Positions 9,178-18,158 of a stretch of 64,000 bases of DNA are shown piece by piece; the first letter of the stretch is position 1, and each line of letters opens with the position of its first letter. The translations under genes were made by a program, and so were the position numbers. Under the pieces are notes generated by a model. It was not told the DNA's origin. It saw nothing but the letters and a program-made list of their open reading frames with translations, and did no database searches. This DNA comes from Stenotrophomonas sp. UBA2124 (GTDB lineage Bacteria; Pseudomonadota; Gammaproteobacteria; Xanthomonadales; Xanthomonadaceae), in contig DCXY01000010.1 of assembly GCA_002329155.1 (NCBI GenBank), forward strand, positions 1-64,000, given 5' to 3'.

Positions 9178-11094
9178 ATGAGCCTGCATCCCGTCATCCA
9201 TGCCGTCACCGAACGCATCCGCCAGCGCAGCACTGCATCGCGCGCGGCCTATCTGGCAGGCATCGATGCCGCACTGCGCGGGGGCCCGTTCCGCAGCCGC
9301 CTGAGCTGCGGCAACCTGGCCCACGCCTTCGCCGCCTGCGGCCCTACCGACAAGGGCCGCCTGCGTGGGGACGTCACGCCCAACCTGGGCATCATCACCG
9401 CCTACAACGACATGCTTTCGGCGCACCAGCCGTTCGAGCACTACCCGCAGCTGATCCGTGATGCCGCGCGCGAACTGGGCGCCACCGCGCAGGTTGCCGG
9501 CGGCGTGCCGGCCATGTGCGATGGCGTCACCCAGGGCCGTGGCGGCATGGAGCTGTCACTGTTCTCGCGCGATGTGATCGCGCAGGCTACGGCCATCGGC
9601 CTGAGTCATGACATGTTCGACAGCAGCATCTACCTGGGCGTATGCGACAAGATCGTGCCCGGCCTGCTGATCGGCGCCCTCGCCTTCGGCCACCTGCCCG
9701 CGGTGTTCGTGCCTGCCGGGCCGATGACGCCCGGCATCCCCAACAAGAAGAAGGCCGAAGTACGCGAACGCTACGCCGCCGGCGAAGCCAGCCGCGAAGA
9801 GCTGCTGCAGGCTGAATCCGACTCCTACCACGCACCGGGCACCTGCACCTTCTACGGCACCGCCAACTCCAACCAGGTGCTGCTGGAAGCAATGGGCGTG
9901 CAGCTGCCGGGCGCCTCGTTCGTCAACCCGGACATGCCGCTGCGCGACGCACTTACCCGTGCCGCCACCGCACGCGCACTGGAGATCAGCGCGCTGGACA
10001 GCGACTTCCGGCCGCTGGGCCACCTGATCGACGAGCGTGCCATCGTCAACGCCATCGTCGCGCTGATGGCCACCGGCGGCTCAACCAATCACACCATCCA
10101 CTGGATCGCAGTGGCACGCGCCGCAGGCATCGTGCTGACCTGGGACGACATGGACCAGATCTCGCAGATCGTGCCGCTGTTGGCACGCGTCTATCCCAAT
10201 GGCGAGGCCGACGTGAACCGCTTTGCCGCCGCAGGTGGCCCGGCCTTCGTGTTCCGCGAGCTGATGGACGCCGGCCTGATGCACGACGACCTGGCCACCA
10301 TTGCCGAAGGCGGCATGCGCGCATTTGCGCAGGAACCGCAGCTGCGTGACGGCAAGGTGCACTACCAGCCGGCCGTGGCCGAAAGTGCCGATACCGAGGT
10401 GGTGCGCCCGGTGAGCGATCCGTTCGAGGCCCAGGGCGGCCTGCGCCTGCTCAAGGGCAACATCGGCCGCTCGCTGATCAAGCTCTCGGCAGTGAAGCCG
10501 CAGTACCGTTTCATCGAAGCGCCTGCCGTGGTGGTGGATGCGCCGCAGGTGCTCAACAAGCTGCACGCCGCAGGTGCGCTGCCGCAGGACTTCATCGCCG
10601 TAGTGCGCTACCAGGGCCCGCGCGCGAACGGCATGCCGGAGCTGCATTCGCTGGCACCGTTGCTGGGCCTGCTGCAGAACCAGGGCCGGCGCGTGGCGCT
10701 GGTCACCGATGGCCGCCTGTCCGGTGCCTCGGGCAAGATTCCCGCCGCCATCCATGTCACCCCGGAAGCCGCACGCGGCGGGCCCATCGGCAAGGTGCGC
10801 GAAGGTGACATGCTGCGCCTGGACGGCGAGGCCGGCACGCTGGAAGTACTGGTGGACGCCGCCGAGTGGGAAGCACGCGGTATCGCCGCCAATACCGCAC
10901 CGGCAGGCAATGACCTGGGCCGTAATTTGTTTGCGATGAACCGCCGCCTAGTCGGCCCGGCCGACCAGGGTGCGATGTCGATTTCCTGCGGCCCGCCCCG
11001 TGCCGACGGCAGCCCCTGGGAATACGACGCCGAGTACGAACTGGGCGACGACCCGGCCGCTGCCGCCGCACCGCATGAGGCCAAGGACGCCTGA
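9178..11094 (+). CDS. edd: Phosphogluconate dehydratase
   Basis: First committed enzyme of the Entner-Doudoroff pathway, dehydrating 6-phosphogluconate to KDPG. It is 638 aa, a member of the IlvD/Edd family with an Fe-S cluster. Cluster and active-site motifs visible are VPAMCDGVTQGRGGMELS, YLGVCDKIVPG and GTCTFYGTANSNQ, plus the C-terminal LVTDGRLSGASGK. The start ATG at 9178 gives a normal N-terminus; the Shine-Dalgarno is weak. It is followed 49 bp later by eda. Confidence 0.97.
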   Translation: MSLHPVIHAVTERIRQRSTASRAAYLAGIDAALRGGPFRSRLSCGNLAHAFAACGPTDKGRLRGDVTPNLGIITAYNDMLSAHQPFEHYPQLIRDAARELGATAQVAGGVPAMCDGVTQGRGGMELSLFSRDVIAQATAIGLSHDMFDSSIYLGVCDKIVPGLLIGALAFGHLPAVFVPAGPMTPGIPNKKKAEVRERYAAGEASREELLQAESDSYHAPGTCTFYGTANSNQVLLEAMGVQLPGASFVNPDMPLRDALTRAATARALEISALDSDFRPLGHLIDERAIVNAIVALMATGGSTNHTIHWIAVARAAGIVLTWDDMDQISQIVPLLARVYPNGEADVNRFAAAGGPAFVFRELMDAGLMHDDLATIAEGGMRAFAQEPQLRDGKVHYQPAVAESADTEVVRPVSDPFEAQGGLRLLKGNIGRSLIKLSAVKPQYRFIEAPAVVVDAPQVLNKLHAAGALPQDFIAVVRYQGPRANGMPELHSLAPLLGLLQNQGRRVALVTDGRLSGASGKIPAAIHVTPEAARGGPIGKVREGDMLRLDGEAGTLEVLVDAAEWEARGIAANTAPAGNDLGRNLFAMNRRLVGPADQGAMSISCGPPRADGSPWEYDAEYELGDDPAAAAAPHEAKDA

Positions 11095-11143
11095 GTCCCT
11101 GCCCCGCCCATCGCAGAACACACCCTCCCCCAGGAGACACAGC

Positions 11144-11803
11144 ATGAGCATCGCCCAGCACCAGCACCGCGCCGAACAACTGCTGCATGCCGCCGGCATC
11201 CTGCCGGTGGTCACCGTGCATACCCTGGATCAGGCGTGCGGTGTTGCCGCCGCATTGCTCGAAGGTGGACTGCCTGCCATCGAACTGACGCTGCGCACAC
11301 CCATCGCCATCGAGGCATTGGCCATGCTCAAGCGTGAGCTGCCCGATGTAGCGGTGGGTGCGGGCACCGTGCTGACGGTGGAACAGATGCAGCAGGCCAT
11401 CGACGCGGGCGCGGATTTCCTGGTCACACCGGGTACGCCACCACACATGGCCGAGGCCCTGGCCGCCGCGCCTCTTCCCGTGGTGCCGGGCGCGGCGTCA
11501 CCCACCGAGCTGCTCGCGCTGATGGCGCGGGGCTTCCGCGTCTGCAAACTGTTCCCTGCTTCGGCAGTGGGCGGCCTGTCGATGATCCGCGGCGTTGGCG
11601 GGCCGATGCCGGAACTCAAGCTCTGCCCCACCGGTGGCATCACCGAGGCAACCGCAGCGGACTACCTGAAGCAGCCGAACGTGGTGTGCATCGGTGGCTC
11701 GTGGATGGTGAATGACGCCTGGGTTCGGGGCGGCGAGTGGGACAAGATCAAGGCCTCGGCTAGCGCGGCCGCAGCCATCGTCCGGCAGGCACGCGCCGGC
11801 TGA
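11144..11803 (+). CDS. eda: KDPG/KHG aldolase
   Basis: Cleaves 2-keto-3-deoxy-6-phosphogluconate to pyruvate and glyceraldehyde 3-phosphate. It is 219 aa. The active-site glutamate is in AIELTLRT (class I aldolase), the Schiff-base lysine is in RVCKLFPAS, and phosphate-binding TPGTPP and CPTGGI are present. The ATG at 11144 has AGGAGA eight bases upstream, deciding it over the longer open frame. It is the last gene of the plus-strand set, followed by a strong terminator. Confidence 0.97.
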   Translation: MSIAQHQHRAEQLLHAAGILPVVTVHTLDQACGVAAALLEGGLPAIELTLRTPIAIEALAMLKRELPDVAVGAGTVLTVEQMQQAIDAGADFLVTPGTPPHMAEALAAAPLPVVPGAASPTELLALMARGFRVCKLFPASAVGGLSMIRGVGGPMPELKLCPTGGITEATAADYLKQPNVVCIGGSWMVNDAWVRGGEWDKIKASASAAAAIVRQARAG

Positions 11804-11851
11804 GTTTCAAAGCCTGCACGGCGGCGCTCTCTCCCTGCCGCGCAGGCTTGG

Positions 11852-11880
11852 CCGCGCCCCTCCCCCGGGGCGCGGTTTTT
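11852..11880 (+). terminator. Rho-independent terminator after eda
   Basis: Nine-bp perfect stem CCGCGCCCC/GGGGCGCGG with a 6-base loop, followed directly by TTTTT. It ends the zwf-eda transcript just before the converging 1052-aa gene. Confidence 0.9.
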
Positions 11881-11899
11881 ATTTTCCGGGCAAGGCTGC

Positions 11900-14800
11900 C
11901 TAGCGTTTGTCGCGCTCGCTGCGGCGCAGCTCCGCCGGCACCTCGATCTCCACCTTCGCCGGCAGCGAGGTGATGCGCAGCTCGTTGTCCTGCCACTGCG
12001 CCTGTTCGCCGTTGATGGTCGCCGTGCCCGGTGCGCCCTCGTACGGCCACGGCAACACCAGACCACCAGACGGCAACTGCAGGCCCTCGGGCACACGCAG
12101 GCTCAGCTTGCGGTCGCTGCGCGAGAGCGTGTACTTCAGCGTGCCATGCGCGGTGTGCAGGCCATCGATGGACACACCCTTGCCGGCCAACCACGCTGAC
12201 GGCACGCCTGCGGCAAGCACGATGGCATCATCCACCTCGCGCTGGTAGGCGAACATGTCCAATGCCGAGCGCACGAAATCCGAGGCCACCCAGGCATGCG
12301 GCAGATCACCGACGAAGAACGGCTTGCGTGGCGTTGACGACACCACTTCGGCCCACTGGTTCCAGCCCTGCGGCGCGCGGTCCTTGAAGAAGAACTCGGT
12401 CGCCTCCCACGCACGCGCACGCCAGCCAAGGCGCACGAACGCCGCCACGTTGCGCCACTCGTAGGGCGTGTAGTCCTTCCACTGGCGCTTGCCGTCACGG
12501 CGCTGCACGAACTCGCTCCAGTAACGCTCGAAGGTGTTGTTCAACGCCGGCTGCGGCAGCCTGCCCTGCTCGCCACCCGGCGCCAGTGCGATGGTGGTGG
12601 AAGTCGGGTCGAAATCACCCAGCTCCACCGAACCCGGCAGGTAGCTGATGGCGTGCGCCTGCATGGTGGCGCGCAAGGAATCGTCCAGATCCTGGCGGAA
12701 CTGATCGCGCGAGGCAGCCATCGCCGCCGCGTCCTCTTCCAGCCCCAGGGCCGTGGCGATATCAGCGGCATCCTTGTAGCCACGCAGCGACCAGAAATCA
12801 TCCCAGTACGAATGCACCGGCTTGGCCGAGTAGCCTTCATGGCTGATGGACACCGGCATCATCCCGTAGAAGCCCGGGTGGCGCGCGCGGTTCTCTTCGG
12901 TGCGCTCGCTCAGGCGCAGCTGCTCCATGTACTTCCACGCGCCCTGCACATGCGGCCACATCGCCTGCAGGAAGGCGGTATCGCCGGTATGCCGCCAGTA
13001 TTCGGCGATGCTGTAGATCAGCTCGCCATGGCTGTCGTTCTCCGGCACCGGGTCGCTGCCACGCGTATCCACGCAGCACGGCACCATGCCGCTCTCGAAC
13101 TGGTATGGCGCGTACCACTCCACGTACTGGCGCACGGCATCGTCGCGCCCCATGCGCAGCAGGCCCTCGGAGATCATCGCGCCGTCGCGGATCCAGCTGC
13201 GTGCATACGAACGGGTGCCCGGCTGCAGGCTGGGGCCGACGCGCGAAATCAGCATGTGCGCCAGCGCCGTGCGCAGCGTATCGGCCAACGGCTGCCCGGC
13301 CTCCGGCACCTGCAGTTTCACCTGGTCCAGCTTCTGCCGCCACATCGCAGCGACCTGCTGCTCGGCCTTGTCCACGTCGAACTTCGCCGGCATCTGCCAC
13401 TGGCCGGTCTGCGGCTGCACCAGCACCACTTCGCCGGTTTCGCCCGGGCCAACCTTCAGCGTGTAGATCATCGCCGCCGAGGCAAGGCCGTTCTCGTCCG
13501 TGGCCTCGCGCTGCTGTGGCAGCTGTTTGTCGGCCAGGTGGGTAACCGCCAACTTGCCCTCGAAGTTGCTGGCGAATGCAGCATCGGGCTCACTCAGCAG
13601 GAATACACGCGGCTTGCCGTTGACCTGCACCTGCCTGCCCTGCACCGCCACCTGTTCGATACGGCTCACACCGCCCACGGTATTGAGGAACTGGCTGGGC
13701 GGGTTGACCTGGAAGGGCCGCACCGCGAGCGCCAGCTTGTACTCATGGGTCATCTTGTCCGGGTTCTGGATGCGGTAGCGCGTGACCAGCTGCGCCTGCT
13801 CGGTGCTGCCTTGCACGAAGCTGCTGATCTGCAGCCGGAAACGGTCATGCTGCCACTGCACGGACGGCATAGGCAGGTAACCATCAAGCAGGCTCTGGCT
13901 GGTTTTCACATCGGCCCAGCTGATGCGCTTGCCATCCAGCAGAACGAACGGCTCGATGCTGAAACCAGACTTCACCGCCTCCACCGCGCCATCCTCGCCC
14001 ATCAAGGCCTGCTCGCGGCCACCGTCCAGGCCCAGCAGCGTCCAGTACGGCTGCTCACCGCTGAACCCGCGCGGCAATGAACCATGCGGCAGGTCAGCCG
14101 CAATCGAGCGCATGAAATCATTGGGCGTGGCCGCGAACGACAGCGGCTTGAGGCTGATGTCACGGATGCCGTAGCGCCAGTTGGGGCCATCGATCAGATC
14201 GAACCGCAGGTAGCGCGCCTCGGTCTCCGGCAGGGCCAGCCAATCGGTGCCGCCGGTGCCATGGGTCACCTCGCGCAGCCGCTGCCATTCACGGCCATCG
14301 CGCGAGCCCTGCACCAGATAGTGCGATGCCTCCAGCCCCGGCAGCCACTGCACCACCGCGCCACCAAACTCGCGCACCTTGCCCAGGTCCAGGCTCACCG
14401 TCTGCTGCTTCACCCCACCACTGACCCAGAAGGTATCGGCCTTGCCATCGGCGATGCGCTGCTGCAGCGCGGTAGCCGTATCGGCAATCACGGTAGTGGT
14501 CAGCGGTGAGTTGTCCTCCCTGGGCAGCGGCTGCATGCTCAGCCGGTCAAAGCACACCGTGCCCTGGCCACCCACCTTGCTGTAGATGGTGAACTCCACG
14601 GCCGCGCTGCGGCGCAGCACCCTGTCCGGGTCCGGGCCCCATGCCTTGTCGATATGGCGCTTGCGGTAGTCCACCCGCGTCCAGTTCTTCGGGAACTGAT
14701 AGCCCGGCCGGTTCACCCACCACACGTTGTCGCCGCTGGCATCGACCAGCTTGAACTGCAGGTCGTTGGCCGGTGAATCACCGCGCAGGTCGAAGGAGAG

Positions 14801-15058
14801 CTGGTAGTTCTCCGGCCAGGTGACATCAAGCTTGCGGCGGATGCCGACATAGCCGGACACCTCGTGGAAGTTGTAATCCAGGCACAGCGCCCGGCCATTG
14901 TTGCCGGCCACCGGCCGCAGCGAGCCACTGACCTGCGGCGAGGTGATCAGCTGCCATGCACCGATATCGTCGAACTTGGCCAGCACCGCCGCACCCGCCG
15001 GCGATACGGCCAGCACAGACAGGAAAGAAAGCAGGCAGGCGGCAAAACGCTTGTTCAT
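11900..15058 (-). CDS. Secreted multidomain protein: galactose-binding-like and F5/8C domains plus putative (alpha/alpha)6 glycosidase
   Basis: A 1052-aa exported protein with signal peptide MNKRFAACLLSFLSVLAVSPAGA. After a galactose-binding-like N-terminal region (about 25-185) comes an F5/8-type C (discoidin) domain (about 195-310, with VQWLPGLEASHYLVQGSRDG and ARYLRFDLIDG). The C-terminal half (about 590-1000) looks like a six-hairpin glycosidase barrel, with acidic motifs RSWIRDGAMISEGLLRMGR, NDSHGELIYSIAEYWRHTGD and WDDFWSLRGYKDAA. The exact GH family is not recognised. It lies after the sugar permease genes and faces eda, so a role in oligosaccharide breakdown is inferred. The ATG at 15056-15058 directly precedes the signal peptide. 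Confidence 0.8.
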   Translation of the reverse strand: MNKRFAACLLSFLSVLAVSPAGAAVLAKFDDIGAWQLITSPQVSGSLRPVAGNNGRALCLDYNFHEVSGYVGIRRKLDVTWPENYQLSFDLRGDSPANDLQFKLVDASGDNVWWVNRPGYQFPKNWTRVDYRKRHIDKAWGPDPDRVLRRSAAVEFTIYSKVGGQGTVCFDRLSMQPLPREDNSPLTTTVIADTATALQQRIADGKADTFWVSGGVKQQTVSLDLGKVREFGGAVVQWLPGLEASHYLVQGSRDGREWQRLREVTHGTGGTDWLALPETEARYLRFDLIDGPNWRYGIRDISLKPLSFAATPNDFMRSIAADLPHGSLPRGFSGEQPYWTLLGLDGGREQALMGEDGAVEAVKSGFSIEPFVLLDGKRISWADVKTSQSLLDGYLPMPSVQWQHDRFRLQISSFVQGSTEQAQLVTRYRIQNPDKMTHEYKLALAVRPFQVNPPSQFLNTVGGVSRIEQVAVQGRQVQVNGKPRVFLLSEPDAAFASNFEGKLAVTHLADKQLPQQREATDENGLASAAMIYTLKVGPGETGEVVLVQPQTGQWQMPAKFDVDKAEQQVAAMWRQKLDQVKLQVPEAGQPLADTLRTALAHMLISRVGPSLQPGTRSYARSWIRDGAMISEGLLRMGRDDAVRQYVEWYAPYQFESGMVPCCVDTRGSDPVPENDSHGELIYSIAEYWRHTGDTAFLQAMWPHVQGAWKYMEQLRLSERTEENRARHPGFYGMMPVSISHEGYSAKPVHSYWDDFWSLRGYKDAADIATALGLEEDAAAMAASRDQFRQDLDDSLRATMQAHAISYLPGSVELGDFDPTSTTIALAPGGEQGRLPQPALNNTFERYWSEFVQRRDGKRQWKDYTPYEWRNVAAFVRLGWRARAWEATEFFFKDRAPQGWNQWAEVVSSTPRKPFFVGDLPHAWVASDFVRSALDMFAYQREVDDAIVLAAGVPSAWLAGKGVSIDGLHTAHGTLKYTLSRSDRKLSLRVPEGLQLPSGGLVLPWPYEGAPGTATINGEQAQWQDNELRITSLPAKVEIEVPAELRRSERDKR

Positions 15059-15159
15059 TACCCGGGGTTCCAATTCACGACCAGCAGCAGATGCGGTGAT
15101 TCTCGCAAAGACGCGGTGAGGGTTTGTAGTTCTGTTTCAGCTGCAAACAGCGCTGCCGT

Positions 15160-15996
15160 TCAGCCTTTGACGCTACCCAGCAGCAGGCCCTGTATGTAGT
15201 AGCGCTGCAGCACCAGGAACAGCAGCAGTACCGGCAGCACCGTGACCACCGCGCCGGCCATCATCATTTCCACGTCCATGATGTGTTCGCGCGACAGGCT
15301 GGCCAGCGCCACCGGCAGCGTGTAGTGCTCCTGGTCGGTGAGCACGATCAGTGGCCACATGAAATCGTTCCATGCGCCCATGAAGGTGAAGATGGCCAGT
15401 GTCACCAGCACCGGTTTGAGCATGGGCAGCACGATCTGGAAGAAGATGCGCGCCTCGCTGGCCCCGTCGATGCGGGCTGCTTCCAGCAGTTCATCGGGAA
15501 TGGAGCGCGCATACTGCCGCACCAGGAAGATGCCGAACACGCTGGCCAGCGCCGGTATCACCACGCCTCCAAAGGTGTTCACCAGCCCCATCTGTTTCAT
15601 CAGCAGGAACAGCGGCAGCATGGCCACCTGCGCGGGAATCACCAGCGCGGCCAGCAGCACCTGGAACAGCCGCTCGCGCCCGGCAAAGCGCAGCTTGGCG
15701 AAGGCATAGCCGGCCAGCGTGTTGAACAGCAGCGAGCCGAGCGTGATGCCAACCGAAACGATCAGGCTGTTGATGAAGTTGCCGCCCATGCCGGTGCGCG
15801 CGAACAGGGCCTGGTAGTTGGCCAGCGTGGAGTGCGAGGGCAGCAGCGGCGGCGGGAACTGCGAGGCCTGCCCGCTGGGCATGAACGATACCGATACCAT
15901 CCACGCCAGCGGCGCAAGGCTGACCAGTGCCAGCAGTGCCAGGCCGCCGTTCACCCACAGCGCGTGCCACCGCGACTGCCCGATCTCGCGGCTCAT
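15160..15996 (-). CDS. Sugar ABC transporter permease (MalG/CUT1 type)
   Basis: Inner-membrane permease, 278 aa with about six membrane helices. The EAA loop that contacts the ATPase is ELLEAARIDGASEARIFFQIVLPMLKP, the classic EAAxxDGA-x8-IxLP pattern. The start ATG (15994-15996) overlaps the stop of the upstream permease by 4 bp; a longer open frame upstream lies inside that gene. It forms a transporter with the next two genes and probably the distant ATPase at 4440-5543. A 101-bp gap separates it from the downstream glycosidase-like gene. Confidence 0.94.
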   Translation of the reverse strand: MSREIGQSRWHALWVNGGLALLALVSLAPLAWMVSVSFMPSGQASQFPPPLLPSHSTLANYQALFARTGMGGNFINSLIVSVGITLGSLLFNTLAGYAFAKLRFAGRERLFQVLLAALVIPAQVAMLPLFLLMKQMGLVNTFGGVVIPALASVFGIFLVRQYARSIPDELLEAARIDGASEARIFFQIVLPMLKPVLVTLAIFTFMGAWNDFMWPLIVLTDQEHYTLPVALASLSREHIMDVEMMMAGAVVTVLPVLLLFLVLQRYYIQGLLLGSVKG

Positions 15997-16874
15997 ACCA
16001 GCTCCTTGCGCTTGCCGAAGCGCAGCATCAGCGTGGTCACCGCCAGGATGATCAGGAACAGCAGGAAGGCCACGGCCGAGGCACGGCCCAGGTTCCACCA
16101 CTTGAAGCCTTCCTCGAACATGAAGTACAGCACGCTCACCGTGCTCTGCAGCGGATCGCCACGGGTCATCACATAGGGCTCGGCGAACAACTGGAAGTAA
16201 CCGGACACGGTGATCACGCCCACCACCAGCAGTACCGGCCCCAGCATGGGCAGGGTGATGTGCAGGAACTGCTGCCAGCGCGAGGCACCGTCGATGCGCG
16301 CGGCCTCGTACAGGTCTTTGGGAATCGCCTGCAGCCCGGCCAGGAAGATCACCATGTTGTAGCCGAAGTTCTTCCACACCGCGAACAGGATGATGGTTGG
16401 CATGGCCCAGCGTGGATCACCCAGCCAGTCCACCGGGTTGATGCCGATGTGCCCCAGCCCCCAGTTCACCAGCCCGTAGCGGGTGTGGAACAGGTAGCGC
16501 CAGATCACCGCCACCGCCACCAGCGTGGTCACCACGGGTGCGAACAGCGCGGTGCGGAACAAGGCCTTGAAGCGCGCCGCAGGCGCGTTGAGCAGCATCG
16601 CCGCGCCCAGCGACACGGCAATGGACAGCGGCACGCCCAGCACCACGAAGTACACGGTGTTGCCCAGCGACTTCCAGAACATCGGCGTCTGCAGCAGGTC
16701 GATGTAATTGCCGAGCCCGTTGAAGCGCAGGTTGTGCGGATCAGCCAGGGCGTACAGGTCGAAGTCGGTGAGGCTCAGCGCCAGCGCCGACAACACCGGC
16801 AGGCCGAAGAACACGCCGATGACGATCAGCGCCGGTGCCGCGAACACCCAACCGGCCAGCGAACGCTGCTTCAT
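15993..16874 (-). CDS. Sugar ABC transporter permease (MalF/CUT1 type)
   Basis: Inner-membrane permease, 293 aa, partner of the MalG-type protein. The EAA loop reads DLYEAARIDGASRWQQFLHITLPMLGP, and there are about six membrane helices. It overlaps the binding-protein gene by 4 bp upstream and the second permease by 4 bp downstream, so the three are translationally coupled. Confidence 0.94.
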   Translation of the reverse strand: MKQRSLAGWVFAAPALIVIGVFFGLPVLSALALSLTDFDLYALADPHNLRFNGLGNYIDLLQTPMFWKSLGNTVYFVVLGVPLSIAVSLGAAMLLNAPAARFKALFRTALFAPVVTTLVAVAVIWRYLFHTRYGLVNWGLGHIGINPVDWLGDPRWAMPTIILFAVWKNFGYNMVIFLAGLQAIPKDLYEAARIDGASRWQQFLHITLPMLGPVLLVVGVITVSGYFQLFAEPYVMTRGDPLQSTVSVLYFMFEEGFKWWNLGRASAVAFLLFLIILAVTTLMLRFGKRKELV

Positions 16875-18151
16875 GGCGCGGCCTCCGCCGCCGTACCGGC
16901 TGCCTGCTGCTCGACGATCCAGCGACGCTTGCCGAGGATGTCATCCACCTGTTGATCCAGCTGTTCCACCGCCTTGTCCTGCGGCAGGCCGCCACGCACC
17001 ACCTGTTCGGTCACTACCCGCATCTGCTGGGCGATGCGCTCCCACTCCAGCACCTTGGGCGTGGGCTTCACGCGCTCAAGCTGGTCGGCGAACGCAGCGG
17101 TCAGCGGATCATCGGTCAGCTCCGGCGATTGCCAGGCACTGCGCCGTGGCGGCAGGTCACCAATGATCGTATAGAACCGCTGCTGGATGTCGGGCCGCGA
17201 CAGGAACTCGATCAGCTTCCATGCCGCTTCCTTCTTCTGCGAGCCCTTGAACACCACCAGACTGGTGCCACCCGCGATGCCTGCACCCGGGCCATCAGGG
17301 CCGGGCAACGCGGCCGTGCCCCACTCACCTTCCAGCGCTGCGGGCTGGCGCTGGCGGAACTCGCGGATGTTCCATGGGCCGGACAGGTAGAACGCGGTAA
17401 ACCCCTTGAAGAACTCGTCCCAGACGTTGGAAATCTGCGTCTCGGACATCTTCGGCGCCCAGCCCTGCTCGAACATGTTGTCGTAGAAGGCCAGCGTGCG
17501 ACGGAAGCCCGGGCTGCGGAAATTGCCGCGCGTATCATGCTCACGCAGCAAGGGATCGGGTTGCTGCAGCGCCAACGACAGCTGCGGCTCGAATTCGTTG
17601 AGCGGCATCAGCACCGGGTAACGCTGCGGCCCCATCAGTTTCTTGAGCGCGGTATTCATCTGCTCCCACTCGGCCCAGGTACGCGGCGGGTGGTCATAGC
17701 CGGCCTGGCGCAGCAGATCCTTGCGATAGAACAGCAGGCGCGTATCCACGTACCACGGAATACCCACCAGCTTTCCATCGATGATGTTGGTGTCCCAGAT
17801 GCCGGGGAAATAATCGGCCGGGTCGATCACACGGGAGTCCTGCACATGCGGCTGCAGCGGTGCCAGTGCATCCAGCGTGGCGAACTCGGCGATCCAGGTA
17901 TTGCCAAGCTGGCAGACATCGGGCAACCCATCGGCGGCGTAAGCGGTGAGCAGCTTCTCGTGCGCGGCGGTCCACGGAATGTTCTGCACCTCCACGCGCA
18001 CGCCGGGGTTCTCTGCCTCGAACTCGCGCAGCAGCTCGCCTACCACTTCGGCCTCGCGACCCATCGCCCAGAAGCGCAGCGTGGTGCCCTGCTCCTGGCG
18101 CGCGCAGCCGGCCAGCAGCAACAGCCCCAGCATGAGCAGCGCGCGCACCAT
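16871..18151 (-). CDS. Sugar ABC transporter substrate-binding lipoprotein
   Basis: Family 1 extracellular solute-binding protein, 426 aa. The N-terminus MVRALLMLGLLLLAGCARQ is a lipoprotein signal with the lipobox cysteine, so it is membrane-tethered in the periplasm. The body has the SBP pattern TLRFWAMGREAEVVGELLREFEAENPGVRVEV and a C-terminal AWKLIEFLSRPDIQQRFY. The start ATG (18149-18151) is 7 bp after the GH144-like gene, which points to one transcript. Ligand specificity cannot be read from sequence; the neighbour suggests gluco-oligosaccharides. Confidence 0.93.
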   Translation of the reverse strand: MVRALLMLGLLLLAGCARQEQGTTLRFWAMGREAEVVGELLREFEAENPGVRVEVQNIPWTAAHEKLLTAYAADGLPDVCQLGNTWIAEFATLDALAPLQPHVQDSRVIDPADYFPGIWDTNIIDGKLVGIPWYVDTRLLFYRKDLLRQAGYDHPPRTWAEWEQMNTALKKLMGPQRYPVLMPLNEFEPQLSLALQQPDPLLREHDTRGNFRSPGFRRTLAFYDNMFEQGWAPKMSETQISNVWDEFFKGFTAFYLSGPWNIREFRQRQPAALEGEWGTAALPGPDGPGAGIAGGTSLVVFKGSQKKEAAWKLIEFLSRPDIQQRFYTIIGDLPPRRSAWQSPELTDDPLTAAFADQLERVKPTPKVLEWERIAQQMRVVTEQVVRGGLPQDKAVEQLDQQVDDILGKRRWIVEQQAAGTAAEAAP

Positions 18152-18158
18152 CAGGCAC

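Noticed and set aside
12653..14080. 475-codon plus-strand frame opposite the glycosidase-like gene
   Set aside because: Antisense shadow with His/Arg/Gln-rich translation and no family resemblance.
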